From: an uncultured Lutibacter sp.
Lineage (GTDB): Bacteria > Bacteroidota > Bacteroidia > Flavobacteriales > Flavobacteriaceae
Length of the DNA stretch: 55,794 nt
Assembly: GCF_937891065.1 (NCBI RefSeq)
Contig: NZ_CALAEQ010000147.1
Location: 1 to 55,794 of the forward strand
Direction of reading: 5' to 3'
Shown here: one piece after another, positions 25,514-33,518 of the stretch
Numbering within the stretch: position 1 is the stretch's first letter
Layout of the letters: every line of letters starts with the position of its first letter
Notes under the pieces: generated by a model
Database searches by the model: none
The model's input: the letters and a program-made list of their open reading frames with translations, nothing else
Told to the model about the DNA's origin: nothing
Program-made: the position numbers and the translations under genes

Positions 25514-26170
25514 CTAATTTTTTAATCCTTTAATCGCTGAAAAAGCTTTGTCAACATTTTCTTCTTCAACCAAAATTGTGAATTCATTTGTTGTAGATAC
25601 TACTTCATAAAGGGAAATTCCTTCCCAAGCTAAACGTTTAAAAAACTGATAATATAAACCTGCAATTTTTGTGTTTTCATTAGGTAAACCAATAGTTATT
25701 GCAGATAAATGGTCTTGAGAAGTAATACAAGTTTCATTTTTATAACTATCCTCAATTTGTTGTTTTAAAGAAGTGGTAATTAAAACATTACTTTCATGAA
25801 CACCACGAGTGAACGTATAGAAAATATGTGGATCTTCCTTCAATACTTCTAACATTTTTAAATGACTGTGAATTAGACTGCTAGAATTTTTAAAAGTATA
25901 ATCTGAAAGATTAGAACGAACCGTAATATCTCCTAAATTTTCCAAAACCTTATTTAGTTTAATTTTGTTCGCCATTTCTTTTGGCGGACTATACCTTCGA
26001 AGCGCCATCATAATAGCTCCAGCTTTTACAGGTTTGCGAAGCATTTTAGAAATGGGATCTCTTAATTCTTCTGATAAAGCGCTGTAATTTAAAATATTAC
26101 GAGTTAAAGCGTCTTCTAAAAACGGTTGAGAAACTAATATTTCTTCAACACAGGTAGCAATTGTTTTCAT
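25514..26170 (-). CDS. Stand-alone aspartokinase-like regulatory (ACT-type) protein
   Basis: 218 residues with no kinase motif. The C-terminal 90 residues (HLSAITIGLPNENTKIAG ... GISLYEVVSTTNEFTILVEE ... VDKAFSAIKGL) have the strand-helix layout and the EFTILV-type strand of ACT domains of aspartate kinases. The N-terminal half is helical and unrecognised. It is divergent from lysC across 124 bases. A role in modulating aspartate-family amino acid synthesis is inference. Confidence 0.65.
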   Translation of the reverse strand: MKTIATCVEEILVSQPFLEDALTRNILNYSALSEELRDPISKMLRKPVKAGAIMMALRRYSPPKEMANKIKLNKVLENLGDITVRSNLSDYTFKNSSSLIHSHLKMLEVLKEDPHIFYTFTRGVHESNVLITTSLKQQIEDSYKNETCITSQDHLSAITIGLPNENTKIAGLYYQFFKRLAWEGISLYEVVSTTNEFTILVEEENVDKAFSAIKGLKN

Positions 26171-26217
26171 CTGTTTGTTTTTTATTTGTCAAATTGTTAA
26201 ATAGTTAACAGTTTGTG

Positions 26218-26225
26218 CAAAATTA
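26218..26225 (-). promoter_or_regulatory. -7 promoter element for the ACT-like gene
   Basis: Minus-strand TAATTTTG fits TAnnTTTG in the lysC divergent region; a TTG lies 23 bases upstream (26251-26249), at the long end of accepted spacing. Confidence 0.45.
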
Positions 26226-26267
26226 GTGTATAATTTTCAAATAAGAACCAAATAATTAAAATCATTC

Positions 26268-26275
26268 TATTTTTG
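26268..26275 (+). promoter_or_regulatory. -7 promoter element for lysC
   Basis: TATTTTTG fits TAnnTTTG, 19 bases upstream of the lysC ATG. Confidence 0.55.
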
Positions 26276-26294
26276 CATCCTAAAATATGAAAAA

Positions 26295-27617
26295 ATGAAA
26301 GTTTTAAAATTTGGAGGAACGTCAGTTGGTTCAATTGAAAATATAAAATGTGTCAAAGATATTATTGCTGACGGGAATAAAAAAATTGTTGTTCTTTCGG
26401 CAATGTCTGGTACTACAAACGCTTTGGTTAATATATCTGATTTAATTAAAAACAACAATATTGATGAAGCATTACTAGATGTAGAAACTTTGTATAAAAA
26501 CTATAAGTTGGTTTTAGAGGAATTAATTGAAGAGCCTAATTTAAAAAAAGATGTAGAAAATTATATAAATACAGTTTTTGATTTTTTAAAAGATTGTACT
26601 TCAAAAAAACACTCAGAATTACTGTATAATAAAATAGTTTCTCAGGGGGAGTTGTTATCAACTTATTTTTTTACGAAATATTTGCATCAGGAAGGTGTAA
26701 ATGCACAGTTATTACCAGCGTTAGATTTTATGCGAATTGATAAGATGAACGAGCCTGACGATTTTTATATTCAGCAAAATTTAAAACGAATTATTAGTGA
26801 AGCATTACCAGCAGATATTTATATAACTCAGGGTTTTATATGTTTAAATGCATTTGGAAAAACGGCAAATTTACAACGTGGCGGGAGCGATTATACGGCT
26901 ACAATAATTGGAGCAGCAGTAAAAGCAGAAGAAGTTCAAATTTGGACAGATATTGATGGAATGCATAATAACGACCCAAGGTTTGTAGAAAACACACAAG
27001 CCATTTCAAATTTATCGTTTGATGAAGCTGCAGAACTTGCTTATTTTGGAGCTAAAATTTTACATCCACAAACAGTAATGCCAGCACGCGAAGCTAATAT
27101 TCCTGTTCGTTTAAAAAACACGATGGATCCAAAATCGTATGGTACGTTAATTTCAAAAGATTTTAAAGGAGAAGGAATTAAAGCGATAGCAGCAAAAGAT
27201 GGTATTACAGCTATTAAAATTAAATCGGCTCGAATGTTGTTGGCGCATGGTTTTTTAAAAAAAGTATTTGAAATTTTTGAAAAACATGAAACATCTATTG
27301 ATATGATTACTACTTCTGAAGTGGCAGTTTCATTAACTATTGATGATGATAAAAACCTAAAGGCAATTATTGAAGAATTAGAAAAATTTTCTACAGTTGA
27401 GGTTGATAATCAGCAAAGTATTATTTGTTTGGTTGGCCATTCAGTAGTAAGACATCATGAAACACATAGGCTGTTTCAAGTATTACAAGATATTTCAGTA
27501 CGTATGATTTCTTATGGAGGAAGCAATAATAATATTTCACTATTAGTAAATACAAATGATAAAATTACAGCCCTTAAACAATTAAATTCTTACGTTTTTG
27601 AATTTACAACCGCATAA
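26295..27617 (+). CDS. lysC: Aspartate kinase
   Basis: First step of lysine, methionine and threonine synthesis: phosphorylates aspartate. The N-terminus MKVLKFGGTSVGS is the kinase signature, and LQRGGSDYTATIIGAAV plus QIWTDIDGMHNNDPR hold the substrate and ATP sites. The C-terminal 140 residues carry paired ACT domains (IKSARMLLAHGFLKK, SYGGSNNNISLLV). 440 residues, a monofunctional enzyme without a homoserine dehydrogenase part. Followed by a strong terminator. Confidence 0.95.
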   Translation: MKVLKFGGTSVGSIENIKCVKDIIADGNKKIVVLSAMSGTTNALVNISDLIKNNNIDEALLDVETLYKNYKLVLEELIEEPNLKKDVENYINTVFDFLKDCTSKKHSELLYNKIVSQGELLSTYFFTKYLHQEGVNAQLLPALDFMRIDKMNEPDDFYIQQNLKRIISEALPADIYITQGFICLNAFGKTANLQRGGSDYTATIIGAAVKAEEVQIWTDIDGMHNNDPRFVENTQAISNLSFDEAAELAYFGAKILHPQTVMPAREANIPVRLKNTMDPKSYGTLISKDFKGEGIKAIAAKDGITAIKIKSARMLLAHGFLKKVFEIFEKHETSIDMITTSEVAVSLTIDDDKNLKAIIEELEKFSTVEVDNQQSIICLVGHSVVRHHETHRLFQVLQDISVRMISYGGSNNNISLLVNTNDKITALKQLNSYVFEFTTA

Positions 27618-27650
27618 ATTTCTATGAATAATAATTATTTGGTTAACGAA

Positions 27651-27682
27651 AAAACTCGAAGCATTTGCTTCGAGTTTTTTAT
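27651..27682. terminator. Terminator between lysC and pepP
   Basis: Twelve-base-pair stem AAACTCGAAGCA/TGCTTCGAGTTT with a T-run following and an A-run preceding, between convergent genes. Confidence 0.9.
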
Positions 27683-27701
27683 AGATTGAATATTATAAAA
27701 A

Positions 27702-28994
27702 TTAAGAATTCATTAAATCTTCAATTTCTTCAACTTCAATAGGAATATTTTTCATTAAGTTTATAGGTTCTCCTGTTTTTTGAACAACAACATCATCTTC
27801 AAGTCTAATTCCCATATTTTCTTCTGGGATATAAATTCCAGGTTCAACAGTGAAAACCATATTTGCTTTCATTGGTAATTTAAGTTGTCCATAATCATGT
27901 GTGTCTAATCCCATATGGTGAGAAGTTCCGTGCATAAAATATTTTTTATATGCTGGCCAATTAGGATCTTCATTTTGAACATCAACTTTGTCTATTAATC
28001 CTAAACCTAATAATTCAGAAGACATAATTTTACCAACTTCTTTTTGGTACTCAGCCCATAAAACACCAGGAGCTAGCATTTTTGTAGCTTCATTTTTCAC
28101 TCTTAAAACAGCATTGTAAATAGCTTTTTGTCTGTCAGAAAATCGTCCGTTTACAGGAATTGTTCGTGTCATATCACTAGAATAGTTAGCGTATTCAGCA
28201 CCAACATCCATTAACAACATATCACCATCTTTACATTCTTTATTGTTTTCTATATAATGTAAAACACAGGCACTATAACCTGAAGCAATTATTGGAGTAT
28301 AGGCAAATCCATCAGAGCGATTTCTTAAAAACTCGTGCATAAATTCAGCTTCAATTTCAAATTCCATAATCCCGGGTTTTACAAACGGCAAAATTCGTCT
28401 AAACCCTTTATTTGTAATATCACAAGCAGTTTGTAAGATTTCAATTTCTTCAGGTTCTTTTACACCTCTAATCTGTTGTAATATTTGATTACTTTTTTCC
28501 CATTTATGTGCAGGGAAATCGGCTTTACATTTTTTAATAAAACGGTCTTCTCGCGTTTCAATTGCTACAGCTTGGCGGTAGTGTTCGTTTGTATTGAAAT
28601 ATACAGATTCAGCTTCAGTCATTAAATCATAAAAGACTTTATCAAATTCTGAAAGCCAATAAATAGTTTTTAGACCAGAAACATCTTTAGCTTCTTCTTT
28701 AGAATATTTTGCGCCATACCAAATTTCAATATGCTTATTTGTTTCTGTTAAGAATAAAATTTCACGGTGGTTTGGATCTATAGCATCAGGGAAAAGTAAC
28801 AAAATACTTTCTTCTTGGTCAGCACCACTTAAATATAATAAATCACTACTTTGTTCAAAAGGTAGTGTGCTATCAGCTCCAGTTGTAAAAATATCATTGG
28901 AGTTAAATATTGCAATTGATTTTGATTTCATTTGAGCCGTAAACTTTGCTCTATTTTTAATAAAAAGTTGACTGTTAATTGGAAGGTATTTCAT
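27702..28994 (-). CDS. pepP: Aminopeptidase P family (Xaa-Pro) metallopeptidase
   Basis: Removes an N-terminal residue preceding proline. 430 residues: an N-terminal domain of about 170 residues and a C-terminal pita-bread fold. Metal ligands are visible as two Asp in LLMDVGAEYANYSSDMTRT, His in HGTSHHMGLDTHDYG, Glu in FTVEPGIYIPEE and Glu in GIRLEDDVVV. No signal peptide, so cytoplasmic. Monocistronic, divergent from the ChaN-like gene. Confidence 0.94.
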   Translation of the reverse strand: MKYLPINSQLFIKNRAKFTAQMKSKSIAIFNSNDIFTTGADSTLPFEQSSDLLYLSGADQEESILLLFPDAIDPNHREILFLTETNKHIEIWYGAKYSKEEAKDVSGLKTIYWLSEFDKVFYDLMTEAESVYFNTNEHYRQAVAIETREDRFIKKCKADFPAHKWEKSNQILQQIRGVKEPEEIEILQTACDITNKGFRRILPFVKPGIMEFEIEAEFMHEFLRNRSDGFAYTPIIASGYSACVLHYIENNKECKDGDMLLMDVGAEYANYSSDMTRTIPVNGRFSDRQKAIYNAVLRVKNEATKMLAPGVLWAEYQKEVGKIMSSELLGLGLIDKVDVQNEDPNWPAYKKYFMHGTSHHMGLDTHDYGQLKLPMKANMVFTVEPGIYIPEENMGIRLEDDVVVQKTGEPINLMKNIPIEVEEIEDLMNS

Positions 28995-29122
28995 TTGTTT
29001 AAGTTTTTATGTTATTGAAATTTTTCATTGAAAAACTTCTAAAATATTAAGTTAAGAATCGCAATCCTCGTTTACTAAATTCATTATTATTAAATTTAGT
29101 TTAAAATTAAAGAACAAAGTTA

Positions 29123-29130
29123 TAAATTTG
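29123..29130 (+). promoter_or_regulatory. -7 promoter element for the ChaN-like gene
   Basis: TAAATTTG fits TAnnTTTG, 34 bases upstream of the ATG. An imperfect inverted repeat lies just upstream (29074-29100). Confidence 0.5.
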
Positions 29131-29164
29131 TTGAAAACCAAACCTTAAAAACTCAATATTATTT

Positions 29165-30019
29165 ATGCAAAAATTAATAGTATTTCTACTCTTTGTGTCA
29201 TTTTCAACGTTAATGTTCTCACAAAACAAACCAGCTTACAAATTATACAATGAAAATGGAGGTAAAGTTTCCTATAAAAGTATGATTAAAAAGATGAAGA
29301 AAGCAGAGGTGATTTTATTTGGAGAACATCATAACAATCCAATTGTACATTGGTTACAATATGAAACCACGGTAGATTTAAGTAAACAGAGAAAACTAAT
29401 ATTGGGTGCTGAAATGTTGGAAGCTGATAATCAGACTCAATTAAATGAATATTTAGCTAGTGAAATTGATCAAAAAGCATTTGATACTGTTGCAAGATTA
29501 TGGAAAAATCATTCTACAGACTATAAACCATTAGTAGATTTTGCAAAAGAAAACAAGTTGAGATTTATTGCTGCAAATATTCCGAGGAGATTTGCAAGTA
29601 TTGTTTTTAAAGGTGGTTTTGAAGCTTTAGATACACTTTCTATTGAGGAAAAATCATGGATTGCACCATTACCAATTAAATATGACGCTACTTTACCAGG
29701 TTATGTTAAAATGAAAGAAATGATGGGAGGTCATGGAGGAGATAATTTACCAAAAGCTCAAGCAATAAAAGACGCCACTATGGCTTATTTTATTCTTAAA
29801 AATATGGAGAATAAAAAGTTGTTTATCCATTATAACGGTTCATATCATTCTGATGATTATGAGGGAATTAGCTGGTATTTAAAGCAAGGAGAACCTAACA
29901 TAAATATTGTGACAGTTAGTGTTGTAGAGCAAGAAAATTTAAAAAAGTTGGATAAAGAAAATAAGTCTAAAGCCAATTTTATTATTGTAGTTCCTCCAAC
30001 AATGACAAAAACGTATTAA
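29165..30019 (+). CDS. ChaN-family (Tiki-superfamily) exported protein
   Basis: 284 residues. A signal peptide MQKLIVFLLFVSFSTLMFSQ is followed by the ChaN/Tiki fold: VILFGEHHNNPIVHWLQYE (GEHH core), ILGAEMLEADNQTQLNEYL, and IHYNGSYHSDDYEGISWYL near the end. ChaN of Campylobacter binds heme pairs and is iron-regulated; related proteins may be metalloproteases. Which applies here is unknown. No lipoprotein Cys is present. Confidence 0.82.
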   Translation: MQKLIVFLLFVSFSTLMFSQNKPAYKLYNENGGKVSYKSMIKKMKKAEVILFGEHHNNPIVHWLQYETTVDLSKQRKLILGAEMLEADNQTQLNEYLASEIDQKAFDTVARLWKNHSTDYKPLVDFAKENKLRFIAANIPRRFASIVFKGGFEALDTLSIEEKSWIAPLPIKYDATLPGYVKMKEMMGGHGGDNLPKAQAIKDATMAYFILKNMENKKLFIHYNGSYHSDDYEGISWYLKQGEPNINIVTVSVVEQENLKKLDKENKSKANFIIVVPPTMTKTY

Positions 30020-30111
30020 GCTTTAATTATCTATTTTTTGTTTTAAATACGGTTATAGTTTGTATAATTTTTACTAATTTCGAAATTACTAATAACTAAA
30101 AAAAAATACCA

Positions 30112-31353
30112 TTGCCTAACTTATTTCATGAAAACGAATTCGTTTTTAATGTTCTATTTGAAGCAGTTTCAGAAGGTGTAATAGTTGTTGATGAAAATCA
30201 AACAATTGTTGCAACTAATGTTGCTGCAGAACAAATGTTTGGATACTCTAAAGACGAGTTAATATCACAGCATTTAAATATACTAATTCCACCAAATTAT
30301 CACACTGCACATTCTGCATATGGAGGGCATTATGAAACTTTTTATAAACAGTCTTCGGCAAGGCAAATGGGTCAGAATAGAGAGTTGTTTGGAGTTCGTA
30401 AAAATGCGAATAAATTTCCTGTTGAGGTTGGCTTAAACCCATTTAAAATAGAAAAAAAGAAATTTGTGATGTCTATAATTATAGATATTACAAATAGAAA
30501 AAAATCTGAGGCTAAAATTAATGAGTTAAATAATTTGTTAAAAGATAAAATATCTACAAGAACCATTGAACTTAATAATACAGTTTCTGACCTAAAAAAA
30601 GAAATAGAAAAGCGGGTAAAAGCAGAATCAAATTTAAAGATAGCTCTGAAAAAGGAAAAAGAACTCAACGAGCTAAAAACCAAATTTTTATCTTTAGTGT
30701 CTCACGAATTTAAAACACCATTAAGTGGCGTTTTAAATGCAGCTGTATTAATAGGGAAGTACACAAAATCTGAAATGCAAGATAAAAGAGATAAGCACTT
30801 GCTTACCATTAAAAATAAAGTGTATTATTTAAATGGAATTTTAAATGATTTTTTATCTATAGAGCGACTAGAATCTGGTAAAGTGAAATATAAACTTAGT
30901 AACTTTAAGTTAAGTAAAGTGGTAAATGAGGTCGTTTATAATGCGAATATGATGTTGAAAAGTGGGCAGCGAATTAATTACCCTTTAAATATTGATAATT
31001 TAAATATTTATCAAGATGAAAAAATAGTAGAACTAGTATTATCAAATTTATTACATAATGCTATTAAGTATTCACCAGAAAATACCATTATAGATTTTAA
31101 AATTAAGTTTAAATCAAATGAATTTATTTTTGAAATTAAAGATGAAGGAATTGGAATACCATATGAAGATCAAAAACATATATTTGAACGTTACTTTAGA
31201 GCAGAAAATGCCTTAACAAATGAAGGAACAGGTATTGGATTAAACATTGTAAAAGGTCATTTAGAAAGTCTAGGAGGTACTATAGAATTTAAAAGTGTTA
31301 GAAATCAAGGAACCACATTTATTGTTAAATTACCATTAATTAAAGAAAAATGA
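30112..31353 (+). CDS. PAS-domain sensor histidine kinase, FixL-like
   Basis: 413 residues, soluble, no membrane helices. The PAS domain spans about 15-130 and contains LIPPNYHTAHSAYGGHYETF, where His67 falls at the place of the heme-ligating His of FixL, then MGQNRELFGVRKNANKFPVE. A coiled coil (133-188) leads to the phospho-acceptor His198 in LVSHEFKTPLSGVLN. The ATPase has LLHNAIKYSP (N box), KDEGIGIPYED (G1) and GTGIGLNIVKGHL (G2). The start is a TTG at 30112; the next Met lies inside the PAS domain. It overlaps the receiver-Crp gene by four bases, so they are a pair. Heme binding is inference. Confidence 0.9.
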   Translation: MPNLFHENEFVFNVLFEAVSEGVIVVDENQTIVATNVAAEQMFGYSKDELISQHLNILIPPNYHTAHSAYGGHYETFYKQSSARQMGQNRELFGVRKNANKFPVEVGLNPFKIEKKKFVMSIIIDITNRKKSEAKINELNNLLKDKISTRTIELNNTVSDLKKEIEKRVKAESNLKIALKKEKELNELKTKFLSLVSHEFKTPLSGVLNAAVLIGKYTKSEMQDKRDKHLLTIKNKVYYLNGILNDFLSIERLESGKVKYKLSNFKLSKVVNEVVYNANMMLKSGQRINYPLNIDNLNIYQDEKIVELVLSNLLHNAIKYSPENTIIDFKIKFKSNEFIFEIKDEGIGIPYEDQKHIFERYFRAENALTNEGTGIGLNIVKGHLESLGGTIEFKSVRNQGTTFIVKLPLIKEK

Positions 31354-32408
31354 AAACAATATTAATTATTGAAGACGATATAGTTTTAAGAGAAACAACT
31401 GCCGAAATATTGGAACTTGAAAATTATAAGGTAATTACTGCTTCTAACGGTAAAAGAGGTGCTGAACAAGCAAAAATAATGCTTCCAGATTTAATATTAT
31501 GTGATATTATGATGCCGGAAATGGATGGTTATGATTTGCTAAAAATTCTTTCTAAAGATGAACAAACAAAACGAATTCCATTTATTTTTATGTCAGCTAA
31601 AACTGAAATAAAAGATGTTCGGAAAGGAATGGATTTGGGTGCCGATGATTATCTTACAAAGCCTGTAAGTGAAGAATTGTTATTAAGCGCAATTGAAAGC
31701 AGACTGGCAAAATTTGAGTTATTGAAAGAAGATGAAACTCTAAAAGAGATTCCAATAAAACAAGGAGAATCATTCAAAGAAATAGAGAATATTGATGATC
31801 TTAAAAATTACTTTTGTGATTTTGGTTTGTCAAAAATTTACAAAAAGGGTGAAGTCATTTATAAAGAAGGAGAATATTCTAACCATATTTATTTAGTTTA
31901 TAAAGGAAGTGTTAAAAGTTATAAAATTGACGAGTTAGGAAAGGAGTTAATTCTTAATATTCATAAAGGAGATGATTTTATAGGTTTATCTGCAATTATT
32001 GATAATTCGCATTATTATGAGTCTATATCAGCAATGGAAACTTCAGAAATTTTACAAGTGTCTAAATCTGTTCTATTAGAAATATTAGAAAACAACTATA
32101 AACTTTCATTAGAAATATTTCAATTAATAAATGAAAATTTAACAGAAGTTAAAGAACAATTATTACAAATGGCCTATGGATCTATGCGTAGAAAGACAGC
32201 CAAAACCATTTTAAAATTTGCTAAATTGATGAACCATAAACCATCAGATAGTATTAATATATCTCGTCGTGATTTGGCTGGTGTTGCAGGTATTGCAACA
32301 GAAAGTTTAATTAGAACGCTAACTGATTTTAAGAAGCATGGGATTCTTGAAATTGAAGGTAGAAATATAAAAATTCTTGACATCGAAAAATTAGAAGCTA
32401 TAAATTAA
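31350..32408 (+). CDS. Response regulator fused to a Crp/Fnr-type DNA-binding module
   Basis: 352 residues. The receiver domain is 1-120, with acidic pocket IIEDD, phospho-acceptor Asp52 in LILCDIMMPEMDG, FIFMSAKT and LTKP. The cyclic-nucleotide-binding fold is at about 145-265 (KKGEVIYKEGEYSNHIYLVY, GDDFIGLSAIID). The Crp-type winged helix follows (ISRRDLAGVAGIATESLIRT), with E and R at the places that read the TGA half-site in CRP and FNR. There is no FNR-type cysteine cluster (two scattered Cys in all). Probably activated by the kinase upstream. Matching TGA-N6-TCA sites lie before usp and the minus-strand sdh operon. Confidence 0.92.
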   Translation: MKTILIIEDDIVLRETTAEILELENYKVITASNGKRGAEQAKIMLPDLILCDIMMPEMDGYDLLKILSKDEQTKRIPFIFMSAKTEIKDVRKGMDLGADDYLTKPVSEELLLSAIESRLAKFELLKEDETLKEIPIKQGESFKEIENIDDLKNYFCDFGLSKIYKKGEVIYKEGEYSNHIYLVYKGSVKSYKIDELGKELILNIHKGDDFIGLSAIIDNSHYYESISAMETSEILQVSKSVLLEILENNYKLSLEIFQLINENLTEVKEQLLQMAYGSMRRKTAKTILKFAKLMNHKPSDSINISRRDLAGVAGIATESLIRTLTDFKKHGILEIEGRNIKILDIEKLEAIN

Positions 32409-32457
32409 ATTATTGTGATTTTCAGTATAAGCAACAGTTGGTTTTAAAAAAAATCGC

Positions 32458-32469
32458 TGACTTATGTCA
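32458..32469. promoter_or_regulatory. Crp/Fnr-type binding site upstream of usp
   Basis: TGAC-TTAT-GTCA, a perfect palindrome of the TGA-N6-TCA class. Its centre is 29.5 bases upstream of the TA of the -7 box, which puts it near -41 relative to the expected transcription start, the class II activator position. Confidence 0.65.
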
Positions 32470-32492
32470 TTTATTCTTAAAACGTCTTTGTT

Positions 32493-32500
32493 TAAGTTTG
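32493..32500 (+). promoter_or_regulatory. -7 promoter element for usp
   Basis: TAAGTTTG fits TAnnTTTG, 11 bases upstream of the usp ATG. There is no -33 TTG at normal spacing, as expected for an activator-dependent promoter. Confidence 0.6.
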
Positions 32501-32511
32501 TATGAAGAATA

Positions 32512-33366
32512 ATGGCAATGAAAAATATATTAATCTTAACAGATTTTTCTGAGAATTCTTGGAATTCAATAACTTATGTACTTGCACTGTCTCAAAATAG
32601 AAGCTGCAATTTTTACTTATTGAATGGAGTAAATTCCTATGAAAATGAATTTGAAGATCAATCAAGTAATCAGTTACTTCTTGTAAAAAATAAAAACGAA
32701 AAAGACTCAAAAAAAGAATTTGCTAAATTAAAAGATAAGATTAACAACTGTCCATTAAAAGGGAATCATAATTTTTTTCCAATTATAGCAGATACTAATA
32801 TTATAGATGCTGCTAGGGCTCAAATTATTGAAAAAAAAATAAACTTAGTTGTAATTGGAACTAATGGAATGTTATCTAATGGTAGACAAAATAATATAAG
32901 CCCAATTGCTGAAGACATTATCACAAAATTAAAATCTTCTATTTTAGTGGTGCCATTTGAAGCTCGTTTTAAAGGTATGAAAGAAATTGTTTTTCCAACT
33001 GATTATACAAATTTCAGCGAGGGAAAATTACTACAAAACCTTTCTAAGTTAATAAGTTACTATCAATCTTCAACTCGTTTTGTTTATATGGCAAAAAATA
33101 GTGGAGAATTAGATAAAGAACAACATTGGAATAAGGAAGCTTTACACGATTATTTTTTAGATATTCCTCATAGTTTTCACAGTGAAATTAATGAAAATTT
33201 CGAATTGTCAATTGAAAATTTTATTCAAAAAAACAATACGGATTTAATAGTAATGGCAGCAAAAAATTTAAATTTGTTTGAACAAATACTATTTAGACCT
33301 AAAATTAAAGACATTAAGTATTATTTTAAAACACCATTTTTAGTACTTCATCAGTTTAATTATTGA
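32512..33366 (+). CDS. Universal stress protein, tandem UspA domains
   Basis: 284 residues with two Usp domains. The first begins KNILILTDFSENSWNSITYVLAL and has the loop LVVIGTNGMLSNGRQN, resembling the GxxGxxxG nucleotide loop imperfectly. The second begins MKEIVFPTDYTNFSEGKLLQ and ends LIVMAAKNLNLFEQIL. The ATG at 32518 would also keep the whole domain. It lies directly downstream of the receiver-Crp/Fnr gene with its own promoter and a Crp/Fnr-type site, so it is a likely target of that regulator. Confidence 0.9.
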   Translation: MAMKNILILTDFSENSWNSITYVLALSQNRSCNFYLLNGVNSYENEFEDQSSNQLLLVKNKNEKDSKKEFAKLKDKINNCPLKGNHNFFPIIADTNIIDAARAQIIEKKINLVVIGTNGMLSNGRQNNISPIAEDIITKLKSSILVVPFEARFKGMKEIVFPTDYTNFSEGKLLQNLSKLISYYQSSTRFVYMAKNSGELDKEQHWNKEALHDYFLDIPHSFHSEINENFELSIENFIQKNNTDLIVMAAKNLNLFEQILFRPKIKDIKYYFKTPFLVLHQFNY

Positions 33367-33419
33367 AGTTGATTTTTAAAAATCAGTTAAAATCCCACCT
33401 TATTTAAGAAAAATTTATG

Positions 33420-33435
33420 AAGCTATTAATAGCTT
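33420..33435. promoter_or_regulatory. Perfect 16-base palindrome upstream of the first propeller gene
   Basis: AAGCTATTAATAGCTT, near the expected -33 position of the promoter whose -7 box is at 33453. It could be an operator or a small hairpin; no protein can be assigned. Confidence 0.3.
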
Positions 33436-33452
33436 AACAGATTATATTATAA

Positions 33453-33460
33453 TAAATTTG
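33453..33460 (+). promoter_or_regulatory. -7 promoter element for the 926-residue propeller gene
   Basis: TAAATTTG fits TAnnTTTG; the leader to the ATG at 33519 would be about 55 bases. Confidence 0.5.
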
Positions 33461-33518
33461 AGTTAATTGAATATTTATATAAAAAATATTTAATGCAACT
33501 AAACTCAAACTTTTTATA

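Noticed and set aside
29016-29027. TGAAATTTTTCA between pepP and the ChaN-like gene as a further Crp/Fnr-type site
   Set aside because: It fits TGA-N6-TCA only through its AT content, lacks the C/T after TGA and the CTGA flank, and is not at 29.5 bases from a -7 box.
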